The notes beneath the pieces were generated by a model. It was not told where the DNA came from. It worked only from the letters and a program-made list of their open reading frames with translations, and made no database searches. 64,000 bases of DNA from Melaminivora jejuensis (GTDB lineage Bacteria; Pseudomonadota; Gammaproteobacteria; Burkholderiales; Burkholderiaceae_C). Below, piece by piece: positions 9,919 to 17,790 of this stretch; within the stretch, counting starts at the first letter, position 1; each line of letters starts with the position of its first letter. The stretch covers positions 1,612,001-1,676,000 of the forward strand of contig NZ_JACWIJ010000002.1 in NCBI RefSeq assembly GCF_017811175.1. Direction: 5' to 3'. Made by a program: the position numbers and the translations under genes.

Positions 9919-11220
9919 TCAGGGCCGCACCATGCGGCAGCTGGTCGGCATCCGCGCCTGCTCGGCGCTGATCTGGCGCACCACGCGAAAGCCGTAGCCC
10001 GAGCCTTCGACATCGAACTGCACGCCCGGCGCGCCCAGCCGATCCATGACGCCGACCACCAGCTGCTGCTGGAACTGGTGATCCACGGCGCGCATCCGGC
10101 CATGCTGGCCGGCCAGGGAGACATCCGCCCCCTCCAGCGCCCGCGCCACAGCCAGGGCCTCGGTGCTGCCGGCGCGCTCGATGGCCTGGGCCAGCGCCTC
10201 GACCATGAGCTGCATCCGCATATGCACATAGTCATCGCGCGGGTCGGGGAAGCGCTCGCGAAACGAGCGGTAGAAGGCCGCGCTGGCGGCAGTGGGCATG
10301 TTGGGCAGCCAGTCGGCCACGGCAACGACCTTGCCCACGCCGGCCTCGCCCAGCGCCGCCGGCGCGCCCAGGGCGTTGCCATAGAAGGTGTAGAACATGC
10401 CGCTCCAGCCGACCTCGCGCGCCGCCTTGACCAGCAGCGTCAGGTCGTTGCCCCAGTTGCCGGTGATGACGGCCTGCGCGCCGCTGGCCTTGATCTTGAC
10501 GGCGTAGGGCGCGAAGTCCTTGATGCGGCCCACGGCGTGCAGCTCCTCGCCAGCGATGGCGACATCCGGGCGCAACTGACCGAGTTGGCGCCGCGCCTCG
10601 CGCAGCACCGCCTGGCCGAAGCTGTAGTCCTGCCCGATCAGATAGACCTGGGACAGGCTGGCATCCTCGCGCAGCACGTCCATCAGCGCCGCCATGCGCA
10701 TGTCGGCGTGGGCGTCGAAGCGAAAGTGCCAGAAGCTGCATTTGTCATTGGTCAGGCTGGGTTCGACCGCCGAGTAGTTCAGCAGCAGCACGCGCTTGTC
10801 CGGCTCGCGCTGGTTGTGCTTGTTGATGGCCTCGACCAGCACCGAGGCGATGGCCGAGGAGTTGCCCTGCAGGATGACGCGCGCGCCGTCGTCGATGGCC
10901 GCACGCAGCGCCGACAGCGCCTCCTCGCTGGAGCCCTTGCTGTCGTAGCGTGCCAGCTGCAGGGGCCGGGCGCCTGCGGCAGCGGCGGGCAGCGGCACGC
11001 CGCCGCGCGCATTCACCCGCTCCACGGCCCAGGCGATATTGCGAAACACGGCCTCGCCGGTGTTGGCAAAACTGCCCGACAGGCTTTCCACCAGGGCCAG
11101 CCTGATGGGCTGGCCGCCCTGGGCCGATGCAGCCCGTAGCAGGCCTGGCCAGAGAGCCGAACCAGAGGCCAGCGCAGCAGCACCAGCCCGGAGAACAAGA
11201 CGACGATCAGGAAAGATCAT
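9919..11220 (-). CDS. ABC transporter substrate-binding protein, branched-chain amino acid (LivJ/HAAT) type
   Basis: 433 residues with a twin-Arg-like start (MIFPDRRLVLRAG) and a hydrophobic signal sequence ending near AASAQG. The mature part is a type I periplasmic-binding fold: IRLALVESLSGSFANTGEA, then YDSKGSSEEALSALRAAID, and SFWHFRFDAHADMRM in the second lobe. Such proteins deliver amino acids or aromatic acids to Liv-type importers. No permease or ATPase gene is nearby, so it is an orphan receptor. It converges with the transglutaminase gene, 7 bp apart. The ligand is unknown. Confidence 0.88.
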   Translation of the reverse strand: MIFPDRRLVLRAGAAALASGSALWPGLLRAASAQGGQPIRLALVESLSGSFANTGEAVFRNIAWAVERVNARGGVPLPAAAAGARPLQLARYDSKGSSEEALSALRAAIDDGARVILQGNSSAIASVLVEAINKHNQREPDKRVLLLNYSAVEPSLTNDKCSFWHFRFDAHADMRMAALMDVLREDASLSQVYLIGQDYSFGQAVLREARRQLGQLRPDVAIAGEELHAVGRIKDFAPYAVKIKASGAQAVITGNWGNDLTLLVKAAREVGWSGMFYTFYGNALGAPAALGEAGVGKVVAVADWLPNMPTAASAAFYRSFRERFPDPRDDYVHMRMQLMVEALAQAIERAGSTEALAVARALEGADVSLAGQHGRMRAVDHQFQQQLVVGVMDRLGAPGVQFDVEGSGYGFRVVRQISAEQARMPTSCRMVRP

Positions 11221-11543
11221 GACAAATCACTGCAAAAGAAAGCTCATGAAAAGCAAATGGCGCATGGAGCGCCGGGTCAGCAGTGATTGTGAAAGCCCGC
11301 ACCGGGCTTTTGCACGCCTTGCGGCAAATAAATCCGACCTGCACCAAGTGTCGGTAAAAACAGGCAAATGATCCTATTTTTAAAGACAAATGACGCATCT
11401 TGCCGGCAAAAGAATGGTTTTTGACCACCGCAGGAGGCAATTCCACCATCAGCAGCCAACTGACGCGCCTACGCCGTCAAAAGCAGTCAAAAGACGGCAG
11501 GAAACCGACAGAAAGGCTGGTTTTCTAGGCAACGGCGGCAGTC
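11221..11543. other. Intergenic region without a recognisable gene
   Basis: 323 bp, clearly more AT-rich than its surroundings. It lies between the start of the binding-protein gene and the stop of the DUF2242 lipoprotein gene, so it probably holds the promoter of the former on the minus strand. I see no convincing ORF, family repeat or terminator; the short ORFs here lack coding character. Confidence 0.6.
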
Positions 11544-12221
11544 CTACCGCTCCCGGCTGTCCCGGGGCACGGCCTCGCGCTCGTGCAGGGGAGTCTGGCT
11601 GGCCAGCGGGCGCACCACGGCCCCGCTGGCAGCGGGCAGCACCCGCACATAGCGCTCGAAGAGCTGGAAGAAGCTGGCGTAGAAGCGCGCATCGCTGATG
11701 GTTTCGCTGCCCACCTTGACCAGGTTGTCCTCGGTGGCGCTGAAGGGCAGCGAAACCGAGCCCAGCCCGCCCACGCCCAGCGAGGCCGAGTTGTTGACCT
11801 TCTTGATGACGTAGCGATCCTGCACGGCGCTGGCAAAGGCCGAGGCGCGCCCGTCCTGGCCATCTTCGGCAGCGCAGACCACGCGCATCTCCACCGTGTA
11901 GTGCGTGTCGGCAGTGGGTTGGTAGAACTTGCGCGCCGTGACCAGCTCGGGGCTGGCCGACTGCACCACATAGCCCTGGCTGAGCAGGGCGCGGCGCGCT
12001 GCCTCGCAGGTCTGCTCCTGCGAGGCCAGGATGTGGCGCATGTAGATGCTGGCGCTGTCGAAATCGTTGGGCGTGAAGGCCGGCAGCGGGCGATCCAGGC
12101 CGGAGACACTCTCGGGCAGGGCAGCACAGCCACCCAGCAGGATCAATATGAGGGGCGCGGCACGCCGCAGCGGGAAGTGGGCAGGCAGTACAGGGCGGTT
12201 CAGGCAGGACATGGATGTCAT
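11544..12221 (-). CDS. DUF2242 family lipoprotein
   Basis: About 225 residues. A hydrophobic signal ends in the lipobox LLGGC (Cys near residue 32), so export and lipidation are expected. The mature region contains DFDSASIYMRHILASQEQTC, VVQSASPELVTARKFYQP and SASLGVGGLGSVSLPF, matching the uncharacterised DUF2242 family of betaproteobacteria. The start is uncertain: TTG 12227, ATG 12221 or ATG 12212; none has a strong ribosome site. The role is unknown; an outer-membrane-anchored structural protein is a guess. Confidence 0.8.
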   Translation of the reverse strand: MTSMSCLNRPVLPAHFPLRRAAPLILILLGGCAALPESVSGLDRPLPAFTPNDFDSASIYMRHILASQEQTCEAARRALLSQGYVVQSASPELVTARKFYQPTADTHYTVEMRVVCAAEDGQDGRASAFASAVQDRYVIKKVNNSASLGVGGLGSVSLPFSATEDNLVKVGSETISDARFYASFFQLFERYVRVLPAASGAVVRPLASQTPLHEREAVPRDSRER

Positions 12222-12288
12222 CGGCAACGGGATGCGACGCCGATTGTGCGTCCTGCCGACCTGCCCGGCAGTTTTCAGGCCTCTGCTT

Positions 12289-12343
12289 TTGCTATTTTAA
12301 ATATAGCTTCCAGCGCTTGCCAGTCAATGGTTTGAGGCCGAAA
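12289..12343 (+). repeat. Comamonadaceae dispersed repeat, copy 3 (overlaps tsaD 3' end)
   Basis: Plus-orientation copy (ATAGCTTCCAGCGCTTGCC, then GGTTTGAGGCC). Its GGTTTGAGGCC arm is read on the opposite strand as the last codons of tsaD (SASNH, stop at 12324). Confidence 0.8.
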
Positions 12344-13376
12344 TGGCATCCAATGCCCAGCGCGGCTTGACATCGAACTGGTAGTCGCGCTGGGGCTGCG
12401 CCAGGCCAGCCTGCACGCGCATGGCGGCGGCCATGGCGATCATGGCGCCGTTGTCGGTACACAGATGCAGCTCGGGGTAATGCACGCGCACGCCGCGCTG
12501 CGCGCACGCTGCATCGAGCTGGGTGCGCAGTTGCCGGTTGGCGCCCACGCCGCCGGCCACCACGACGCGCTGCAGCCCAGTGGCATCCAGCGCCTTCAAG
12601 GTCTTCCTGACCAGCACCTCGACGATGGCGGCCTGCGTGCTGGCGGCCAGGTCGGCGCTGCGCTCAGGCAGTTGCGCGCCCAGTTTGCGCGCCTGGGTCA
12701 GCACGGCGGTCTTGAGGCCGGCAAAGGAAAAATCCAGGTCGCCGCTGTGCAGCAGCGGACGGGGCAACTTGAAGGCGCGCTCGTCGCCTTTTTCTGCCAG
12801 CCGCGCCAGCGCCGGCCCGCCAGGGTAGCCCAGGCCCAGCAGCTTGGCCGACTTGTCGAAGGCTTCGCCGGCGGCGTCGTCGATGGTCTCGCCCAGCAAC
12901 TCGTAGCGGCCCACGCCATCGACGCGCATGAGCTGGGTGTGGCCGCCCGAGACCAGCAGCGCGACGAAGGGAAATTGCGGCGGGTCGGCGCTCAGGAAGG
13001 GCGACAGCAAATGCCCTTCCAGGTGATGCACGCCCAGCACCGGGCGATCGAGCGCTGCCGCCAGCGCGCAGGCCACGCCGGCGCCCACCAGCAGCGCGCC
13101 GGCCAGGCCCGGCCCGCGCGTGTAGGCCACCAGATCGACCTGGGCCAGCGTGCAGCTGGCCTGCTGCAGCACATGGCGGGTCAGCGGCAGCACGCGGCGG
13201 ATGTGGTCGCGGCTGGCCAGCTCGGGCACCACGCCGCCGTAGGCCTGATGCATCTCGATCTGGCTGTGCAGGGCGTGCGCCAGCAGTTCGGGCGTGCGCC
13301 CCGGCGCGCTGGTGCGCACCAGGGCCACGCCGGTTTCGTCGCAGGAAGATTCAATGCCCAGGATCAGCTCGCTCAT
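12324..13376 (-). CDS. tsaD: tRNA N6-threonylcarbamoyladenosine synthase, TsaD (Kae1/Gcp)
   Basis: Catalytic subunit of the complex that adds threonylcarbamoyl to A37 of ANN-decoding tRNAs; cytoplasmic and essential in most bacteria. 350 residues. ASKHA-fold landmarks: [10 protein letters not shown] at 7-16, [15 protein letters not shown] near 84-98, the iron-binding H118xxxH122 in [18 protein letters not shown] near 145, and the C-terminal [14 protein letters not shown]. The final residues come from a dispersed repeat, so the C-terminal tail is probably lineage-specific. It is expected to work with TsaB, TsaC and TsaE encoded elsewhere. Confidence 0.97.
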   Translation of the reverse strand: MSELILGIESSCDETGVALVRTSAPGRTPELLAHALHSQIEMHQAYGGVVPELASRDHIRRVLPLTRHVLQQASCTLAQVDLVAYTRGPGLAGALLVGAGVACALAAALDRPVLGVHHLEGHLLSPFLSADPPQFPFVALLVSGGHTQLMRVDGVGRYELLGETIDDAAGEAFDKSAKLLGLGYPGGPALARLAEKGDERAFKLPRPLLHSGDLDFSFAGLKTAVLTQARKLGAQLPERSADLAASTQAAIVEVLVRKTLKALDATGLQRVVVAGGVGANRQLRTQLDAACAQRGVRVHYPELHLCTDNGAMIAMAAAMRVQAGLAQPQRDYQFDVKPRWALDAISASNH

Positions 13377-13408
13377 GGCGGCGAGTGTAGGGCCTGCATC
13401 CAGGGCGC

Positions 13409-14563
13409 CTACCAGCGATCCGAGCGCATGCGCAAGTCCCAGCTGCCCCGGCGCAGCTCATAGACGCCGACGGCGCCATAGCGCTGCTCGCCGCGCTCGT
13501 CCCAGGTCATGGTGCCGGTCACCGGCGCGTAGCCGTTGAGGCCATGCAGTGCCTTGGTGATGTCCTCGGGGTTGGCCGAGCCGGCCTTGCGCATGGCCTC
13601 GCTGACCACATACATGGCGTCATAGGTGTAGTGGCCGCCGTAGGCCGGGGGTTTCTGGAAGGCGGCGATGTACTTTTGCAGGAACTGCTGGCCGGTGGTG
13701 AATTCGGTGACGTCGAGCACTGGCGAGGTGGCATAGATCTCATCGATCAGCCCGGCGCCCTGGATCATGCTGGCCGTCTTGACCAGATCGCCACCCAGCA
13801 GCGCCATGCGGGTGTGGCCGATCCTGGCCAGCTCCTGCAGCAACGCCAGAACCTGGAAGTCATTGAGCGTGCATACCAGCGCACCCACCTGCGCCTGCTT
13901 GAGCTTGCCTGCCAGCTCGGCGAAGTCCACCGTCTTGTCGTCCAGGCTCTGGCGCAGGGTGATGTCCTTCTTCGCTTTCTGCAGCTCGGCAGCAGCGCCA
14001 TCGGCCAGACCCTTGCCGTAGGGCGTGCCGTCATCGACCACAGCATAGCCGGAGCCGCTGACCTGGGTGGCGGCAAAGTTGCCGATGGCGCGCGCCTGCA
14101 GCGCATCGTTGGCGACGATGCGCAAGGTGGTCGGCAGGCCCAGCTGGGTGATCTTCGGGTTGGTCGAGATGATGAGCTGCGGCACATGCCTGGCCGCATA
14201 GACCGGCGCAGCCTCCAGGCTGACGCCCGAGTTCAGGTGGCCAATGACGGCAGCTACACCGGCCTCGACCAACTGCTGCGCCACCGCGCGCCCGGTAGCG
14301 GCATCGGCCTTGTCGTCTTGCGCCAGCACTTCCAGCGTGACGCGCTTGCCGCCCACCGAATAGCCCGCCGCGTTCAGCTCCTTGACCGCCAGCTGCACGC
14401 CGTTGAGCAGATCCTGCCCCAGCGCCGCCAGCGGCCCGGACAGGGGCTGTGCCACGCCGATCCGGACGGTGTCGGGCACCTTGCTGCAGCCGCCCAGCCA
14501 AATGCCCGCACCCAGGGCCGCAGCGCCCGTGGCAAAACGGCGCCTATCCATGCTGTGAGTCAC
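13409..14563 (-). CDS. ABC transporter substrate-binding lipoprotein, branched-chain amino acid (LivJ) type
   Basis: 384 residues. GTG start at 14563 with GGAGG 6 nt upstream; an ATG four codons in is the alternative. The N-terminus combines [13 protein letters not shown] with a lipobox ending GGCSK, so it should be a membrane-anchored periplasmic receptor. The fold matches Liv[49 protein letters not shown]. No transporter partner genes are adjacent, making it the second orphan receptor of this type here. The ligand is unknown. Confidence 0.9.
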   Translation of the reverse strand: MTHSMDRRRFATGAAALGAGIWLGGCSKVPDTVRIGVAQPLSGPLAALGQDLLNGVQLAVKELNAAGYSVGGKRVTLEVLAQDDKADAATGRAVAQQLVEAGVAAVIGHLNSGVSLEAAPVYAARHVPQLIISTNPKITQLGLPTTLRIVANDALQARAIGNFAATQVSGSGYAVVDDGTPYGKGLADGAAAELQKAKKDITLRQSLDDKTVDFAELAGKLKQAQVGALVCTLNDFQVLALLQELARIGHTRMALLGGDLVKTASMIQGAGLIDEIYATSPVLDVTEFTTGQQFLQKYIAAFQKPPAYGGHYTYDAMYVVSEAMRKAGSANPEDITKALHGLNGYAPVTGTMTWDERGEQRYGAVGVYELRRGSWDLRMRSDRW

Positions 14564-14711
14564 TCCCTACCTCCTTGTACATATGTGGTCATGGCCGCCA
14601 GGCATCGGTCGGCGCCGGGCAGCGGGTTTCGGCAAGCCAACGAAAAACACCACAGGATACGCCCGCAGGCCGGGGCATCCGGTGGTGTCGGCGCAGGCAC
14701 GGGCGAGAAAA

Positions 14712-15149
14712 TCAGCGCCCGGTGATGTATTGCTCCATCTGCTCGATGATGAAGCGCTGCTGCGAGATCACGCTCTTGACCAGGTCGCCGATGGATACCA
14801 GGCCCAGCAGCGCACCCTCCTCGTCAACCACGGGCAGGTGGCGCAGGCGGTTTTCCGTCATCAGCGCCATGCACTGCTCGCTGCTCTGCCCTGGCCGCAC
14901 GAAGCGCACGGCGTGGGTCATGACCTCGCGCACCGGCGTGTCGCCCGAGGCGCGCCCGTGCAGCACCACCTTGCGGGCGTAGTCGCGCTCGGTGAAGATG
15001 CCGACGATGGCGCCGTCCTGCAGCACCAGCAGCGCCCCTATGCCCTTGTCGGCCATGAGCTGCAGCGCCGCGAGCACGCTGTCCGACGGGGCGACGCTGT
15101 AGATCTGGGCGTCGGGCTTGGTTTTCAGGATTTCTGCAACAGTTGTCAT
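14712..15149 (-). CDS. CBS domain-pair protein
   Basis: 145 residues from the ATG at 15149 (MTTVAEILKTK), which has GGGAGG about 10 nt upstream; a longer in-frame start adds an unlike N-terminus. Two CBS motifs fill the protein: IYSVAPSDSVLAALQLM with GIFTERDYARKVVLHG, then VREVMTHAVRFV with LPVVDEEGALLGLVSIGDL. Stand-alone CBS pairs bind adenosine nucleotides or NAD and act as energy or stress sensors. No partner domain is fused and the neighbours give no hint. Confidence 0.92.
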   Translation of the reverse strand: MTTVAEILKTKPDAQIYSVAPSDSVLAALQLMADKGIGALLVLQDGAIVGIFTERDYARKVVLHGRASGDTPVREVMTHAVRFVRPGQSSEQCMALMTENRLRHLPVVDEEGALLGLVSIGDLVKSVISQQRFIIEQMEQYITGR

Positions 15150-15244
15150 GAGTGAAGACCTCCCGGTGGCTGTAGAGAACGAAGGGCAGACTTGCAAGGC
15201 GCAGTGTTAACCGGACAGGGCCGCCAACGCAACCGGCTGCGAAC

Positions 15245-15415
15245 CCTAGGAGGCTGTCGGACTTGGAATTCGTCGGCTGCAAATCGACCGCAGCGGCCCA
15301 TTTTTTACCGTCTTTTTGCCCAATAGCTCGGCTATTGGGCTGCAAATCCAGCAAAAACTGTGCTCGCTGGGGCCGATTTTCGCTATCGACGCTCCAAGTC
15401 CGACAGCCTCCTAGG
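15245..15415. mobile_element. 171-bp palindromic MITE-like element
   Basis: Perfect 23-bp terminal inverted repeats (15245-15267 and 15393-15415; outer end CCTAGGAGGCTGTCGGACTT). Inside, the two halves remain imperfectly complementary up to an apical palindrome CCCAATAGCTCGGCTATTGG, so the whole unit folds as one long hairpin. It has no coding capacity and lies between the CBS protein and YidB-like genes. No clear target-site duplication beyond the CTAG at each end. Confidence 0.75.
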
Positions 15416-15437
15416 AGCCTGGCGCGGCAGCGCTCGT

Positions 15438-16100
15438 TCAGCGCCGCCCGCCCAGCAAGCCGGCGCCGAGTTTGAGCAAGTCGCCCAGATCGACCCGGCC
15501 ATTGCCATCCTGGTCGAGCACGCGCGTGAGCAGGTCGGCGGCCGGGGCGTTGGCCTGGCGCGTGTGCGCCTGCTCGCGCCCCAGCAGGCTGCCCAGGCCG
15601 TCGGCGCCCAGGCCAGCGCCGCGCACGCGCTGCGCCAGAAAGGCCATGACAATGGGCGCCAGCAACTGCAGGAACTGGCCGGCATGGCTGCCCAGGCCGC
15701 TGGCCTGGCCCAGGCCGGTCTCGGCCTGCGCTCGCGCGCCGCCCAGGATGTGGCCCAGGATGGCCGCGCCATCGCCCAGCGGGCCAGCGCCGCCCGGGCG
15801 GCCAGCGGCCATGCCGCCCAGCACCGAGCCCAGGAGGCCACCCAGATCCAGCCCGGCAGCAGGCTGCGGCATGTGGTCGCGCTGCAGCGCCTGCAGCAGA
15901 TCCTGCGCGCCCTGCGGCTGCTGGGCATTGCGCCCCAGCGCCCCCAGCAGCAGGGGCACGGCCAGGGCGGCGGCGCTGCGCGCCTGCTCGGGAGCTATGC
16001 CGAGCTGGCCGGCAATCTGCGCCAGCGGCTGGCCCTGCAGATGCTGCATGAGCTGCTCGGTCAGGGGGAGGGTGTTGGTGTTGTCAACAGAGGTGTTCAT
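15438..16100 (-). CDS. YidB-like (DUF937) protein with C-terminal EF-hand-like loop
   Basis: 220 residues from the ATG at 16100 (MNTSVDNTNTLPLTEQLMQH). Residues 10-170 match the DUF937/YidB family: LAQIAGQLGIAPEQARSAA and AVPLLLGALGRNA, then Gly/Ala/Leu-rich helices with DLGGLLGSVLGG. The C-terminus carries DQDGNGRVDLGDLL, which fits a calcium-binding EF-hand/dockerin-like loop (D-x-D-x-N-G-x-x-x-x-x-D). Function is unknown; cytoplasmic, no signal peptide. Confidence 0.85.
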   Translation of the reverse strand: MNTSVDNTNTLPLTEQLMQHLQGQPLAQIAGQLGIAPEQARSAAALAVPLLLGALGRNAQQPQGAQDLLQALQRDHMPQPAAGLDLGGLLGSVLGGMAAGRPGGAGPLGDGAAILGHILGGARAQAETGLGQASGLGSHAGQFLQLLAPIVMAFLAQRVRGAGLGADGLGSLLGREQAHTRQANAPAADLLTRVLDQDGNGRVDLGDLLKLGAGLLGGRR

Positions 16101-16212
16101 GGTCAGGCCCTGGAGATGCATCGGTGCCGCATGGTAGGCGCGCCGCGCCCCCGATCTGCCAATCCGGCCACAGCCAGCACGAATGTTGACGAAGCAACCC
16201 ACTTGTCTTGAT

Positions 16213-16266
16213 ATCCTTTTGATAGCTGACAACGCTTGCCAGACAAGGGCTTGAGCCGCTTTTTGC
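16213..16266 (+). repeat. Comamonadaceae dispersed repeat, copy 4
   Basis: Plus-orientation copy (GATAGCTGACAACGCTTGCC, then aagggcttgag) between the divergent YidB-like gene and the RND efflux operon. Confidence 0.8.
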
Positions 16267-16458
16267 ATAAATTTCAGGCATATCGGTGGCATTTTCCTGC
16301 CCACGAGCGCCACCCGCAGGCACCAGGGCCGGATCGTGTAAAGAAGGATGAAGCCCGCCGGCAGTGGCAGCCTGCCAGGCCGGAGCGTGCGACAGTACGG
16401 CCTTTTGCCCGCCAGCCTACAGCCCGCCCCGGGCTGCTGCCCTCGCCTCCAGCCATCC

Positions 16459-17784
16459 ATGACCCCAGAGACCTCAGCCAGCACGGTTGCACCGCCCCTT
16501 GCCAAGCTCGCTCACTCCGGCACCCGCCGGCCCGGCAAGGCTTTTCTTGCCCCAGGGCGGATCGCAGGCATGGCGCTGCTGGGTCTGCTCATGGCCCTGG
16601 CTGGCTGCCAGCCGAGCGGCAAGAGCGCGGCCGCACCAGCCGCGCAGGCCGCCCCGGAAGTGGGCGTGCTGCAAATCCAGCCCGAGCGCCAGACCCTCAC
16701 CACCGAGCTACCCGGGCGCACCAGCGCCTCCCTGTCCGCCGAGATCCGCCCGCAGGTCGGCGGCATCGTGCAAAAGCGCCTGTTCACCGAGGGCAGCAAC
16801 GTGCGCGCCGGGCAGGCGCTGTACCAGCTCGACGCCGCCAGCTTCGAGGTCGCCCTGGCAGCCGCCGAGGCGCAGTTGGCCAAGGCGCGCACGCTGCTGG
16901 CCAGTGCCGAGACCAACGCCCGGCGCAATGCCGAGCTGGTCAGGATCGACGCCATCAGCCGCCAGGTCTTCGACGACAGCCAGGCCGCCGCCGCGCAGGC
17001 CAAGTCCGAAGTCGCCGTGGCCAGCGCCGCCGTGCAGGCCGCGCGCATCAACCTGGGCTACACGCGCATCAAGTCGCCCATTGCCGGGCGCACCAGCACT
17101 TCCACCGTCACCCCGGGCGCGCTGGTCACGGCCCACCAGGCGGCGGCGCTGACCACGGTGACGCAGACCGATCCGCTGTACGTGGACATCACCCAGACCA
17201 GCGCCGAGCTGCTGCGCCTCAAGGCCGACCTGGCCAGTGGCCGCATCCAGCGCATCGACGATGGCCAGGGCGGCCAGGATGGCGCAGCGCGCGTGAGCAT
17301 CAGGCTCGACGACGGCAGCACCTACGCCCACGCGGGGCGGCTGCAGTTTGCCGGCGTGCAGGTCAACCCCGCCACCGGCGCCATCACGCTGCGCGCCGTG
17401 CTGCCCAACCCGGACGGCCTGCTGATGCCCGGCATGTACGTGCGCGCGCTGCTGGAGACCGGCACGCGCGAGCAGGCGCTGCTGGCGCCGCAGCAGTCCG
17501 TCACACGCGACCCGGCGGGCAATGCCAGCGTGCTGGTGGTCACGCCCGAGAACAAGGTCGAGCGCCGGCGCATCGTCACCGGCGCCGCCGTGGGCGAGCG
17601 CTGGGAGGTGCTCTCGGGCCTGAGCGCGGGCGAGCGCGTGCTGGTCGATGGCAGCCAGCGCGTGCGCCCGGGCGATGCCGTGCGGCCCGTGCCCTGGACG
17701 CCGTACCAGCGCAGCAACGGCGCAGGGGATGGCGCAGCCCCGGCCAGCGCCCCCGCCGCCCCATCCGCGCAACCGGCCCGCTGA
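16459..17784 (+). CDS. RND efflux periplasmic adaptor subunit (AcrA/MexA family)
   Basis: 441-residue membrane-fusion lipoprotein that links the inner-membrane pump to the outer-membrane channel. The ATG at 16459 (MTPETSAS) is chosen because the signal and lipobox LMALAGCQ follow at a reasonable distance; in-frame starts exist further up. Adaptor features: TELPGRTSASLSAEIRPQVG and YQLDAASFEVALAAAEAQL (lipoyl/hairpin entry), GYTRIKSPIAGRTSTS (hairpin exit), and beta-barrel NPDGLLMPGMYVRALL. First gene of a three-gene operon, with a 6-bp gap to the pump gene. No local regulator gene was found. Confidence 0.95.
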   Translation: MTPETSASTVAPPLAKLAHSGTRRPGKAFLAPGRIAGMALLGLLMALAGCQPSGKSAAAPAAQAAPEVGVLQIQPERQTLTTELPGRTSASLSAEIRPQVGGIVQKRLFTEGSNVRAGQALYQLDAASFEVALAAAEAQLAKARTLLASAETNARRNAELVRIDAISRQVFDDSQAAAAQAKSEVAVASAAVQAARINLGYTRIKSPIAGRTSTSTVTPGALVTAHQAAALTTVTQTDPLYVDITQTSAELLRLKADLASGRIQRIDDGQGGQDGAARVSIRLDDGSTYAHAGRLQFAGVQVNPATGAITLRAVLPNPDGLLMPGMYVRALLETGTREQALLAPQQSVTRDPAGNASVLVVTPENKVERRRIVTGAAVGERWEVLSGLSAGERVLVDGSQRVRPGDAVRPVPWTPYQRSNGAGDGAAPASAPAAPSAQPAR

Positions 17785-17790
17785 CGCGCC

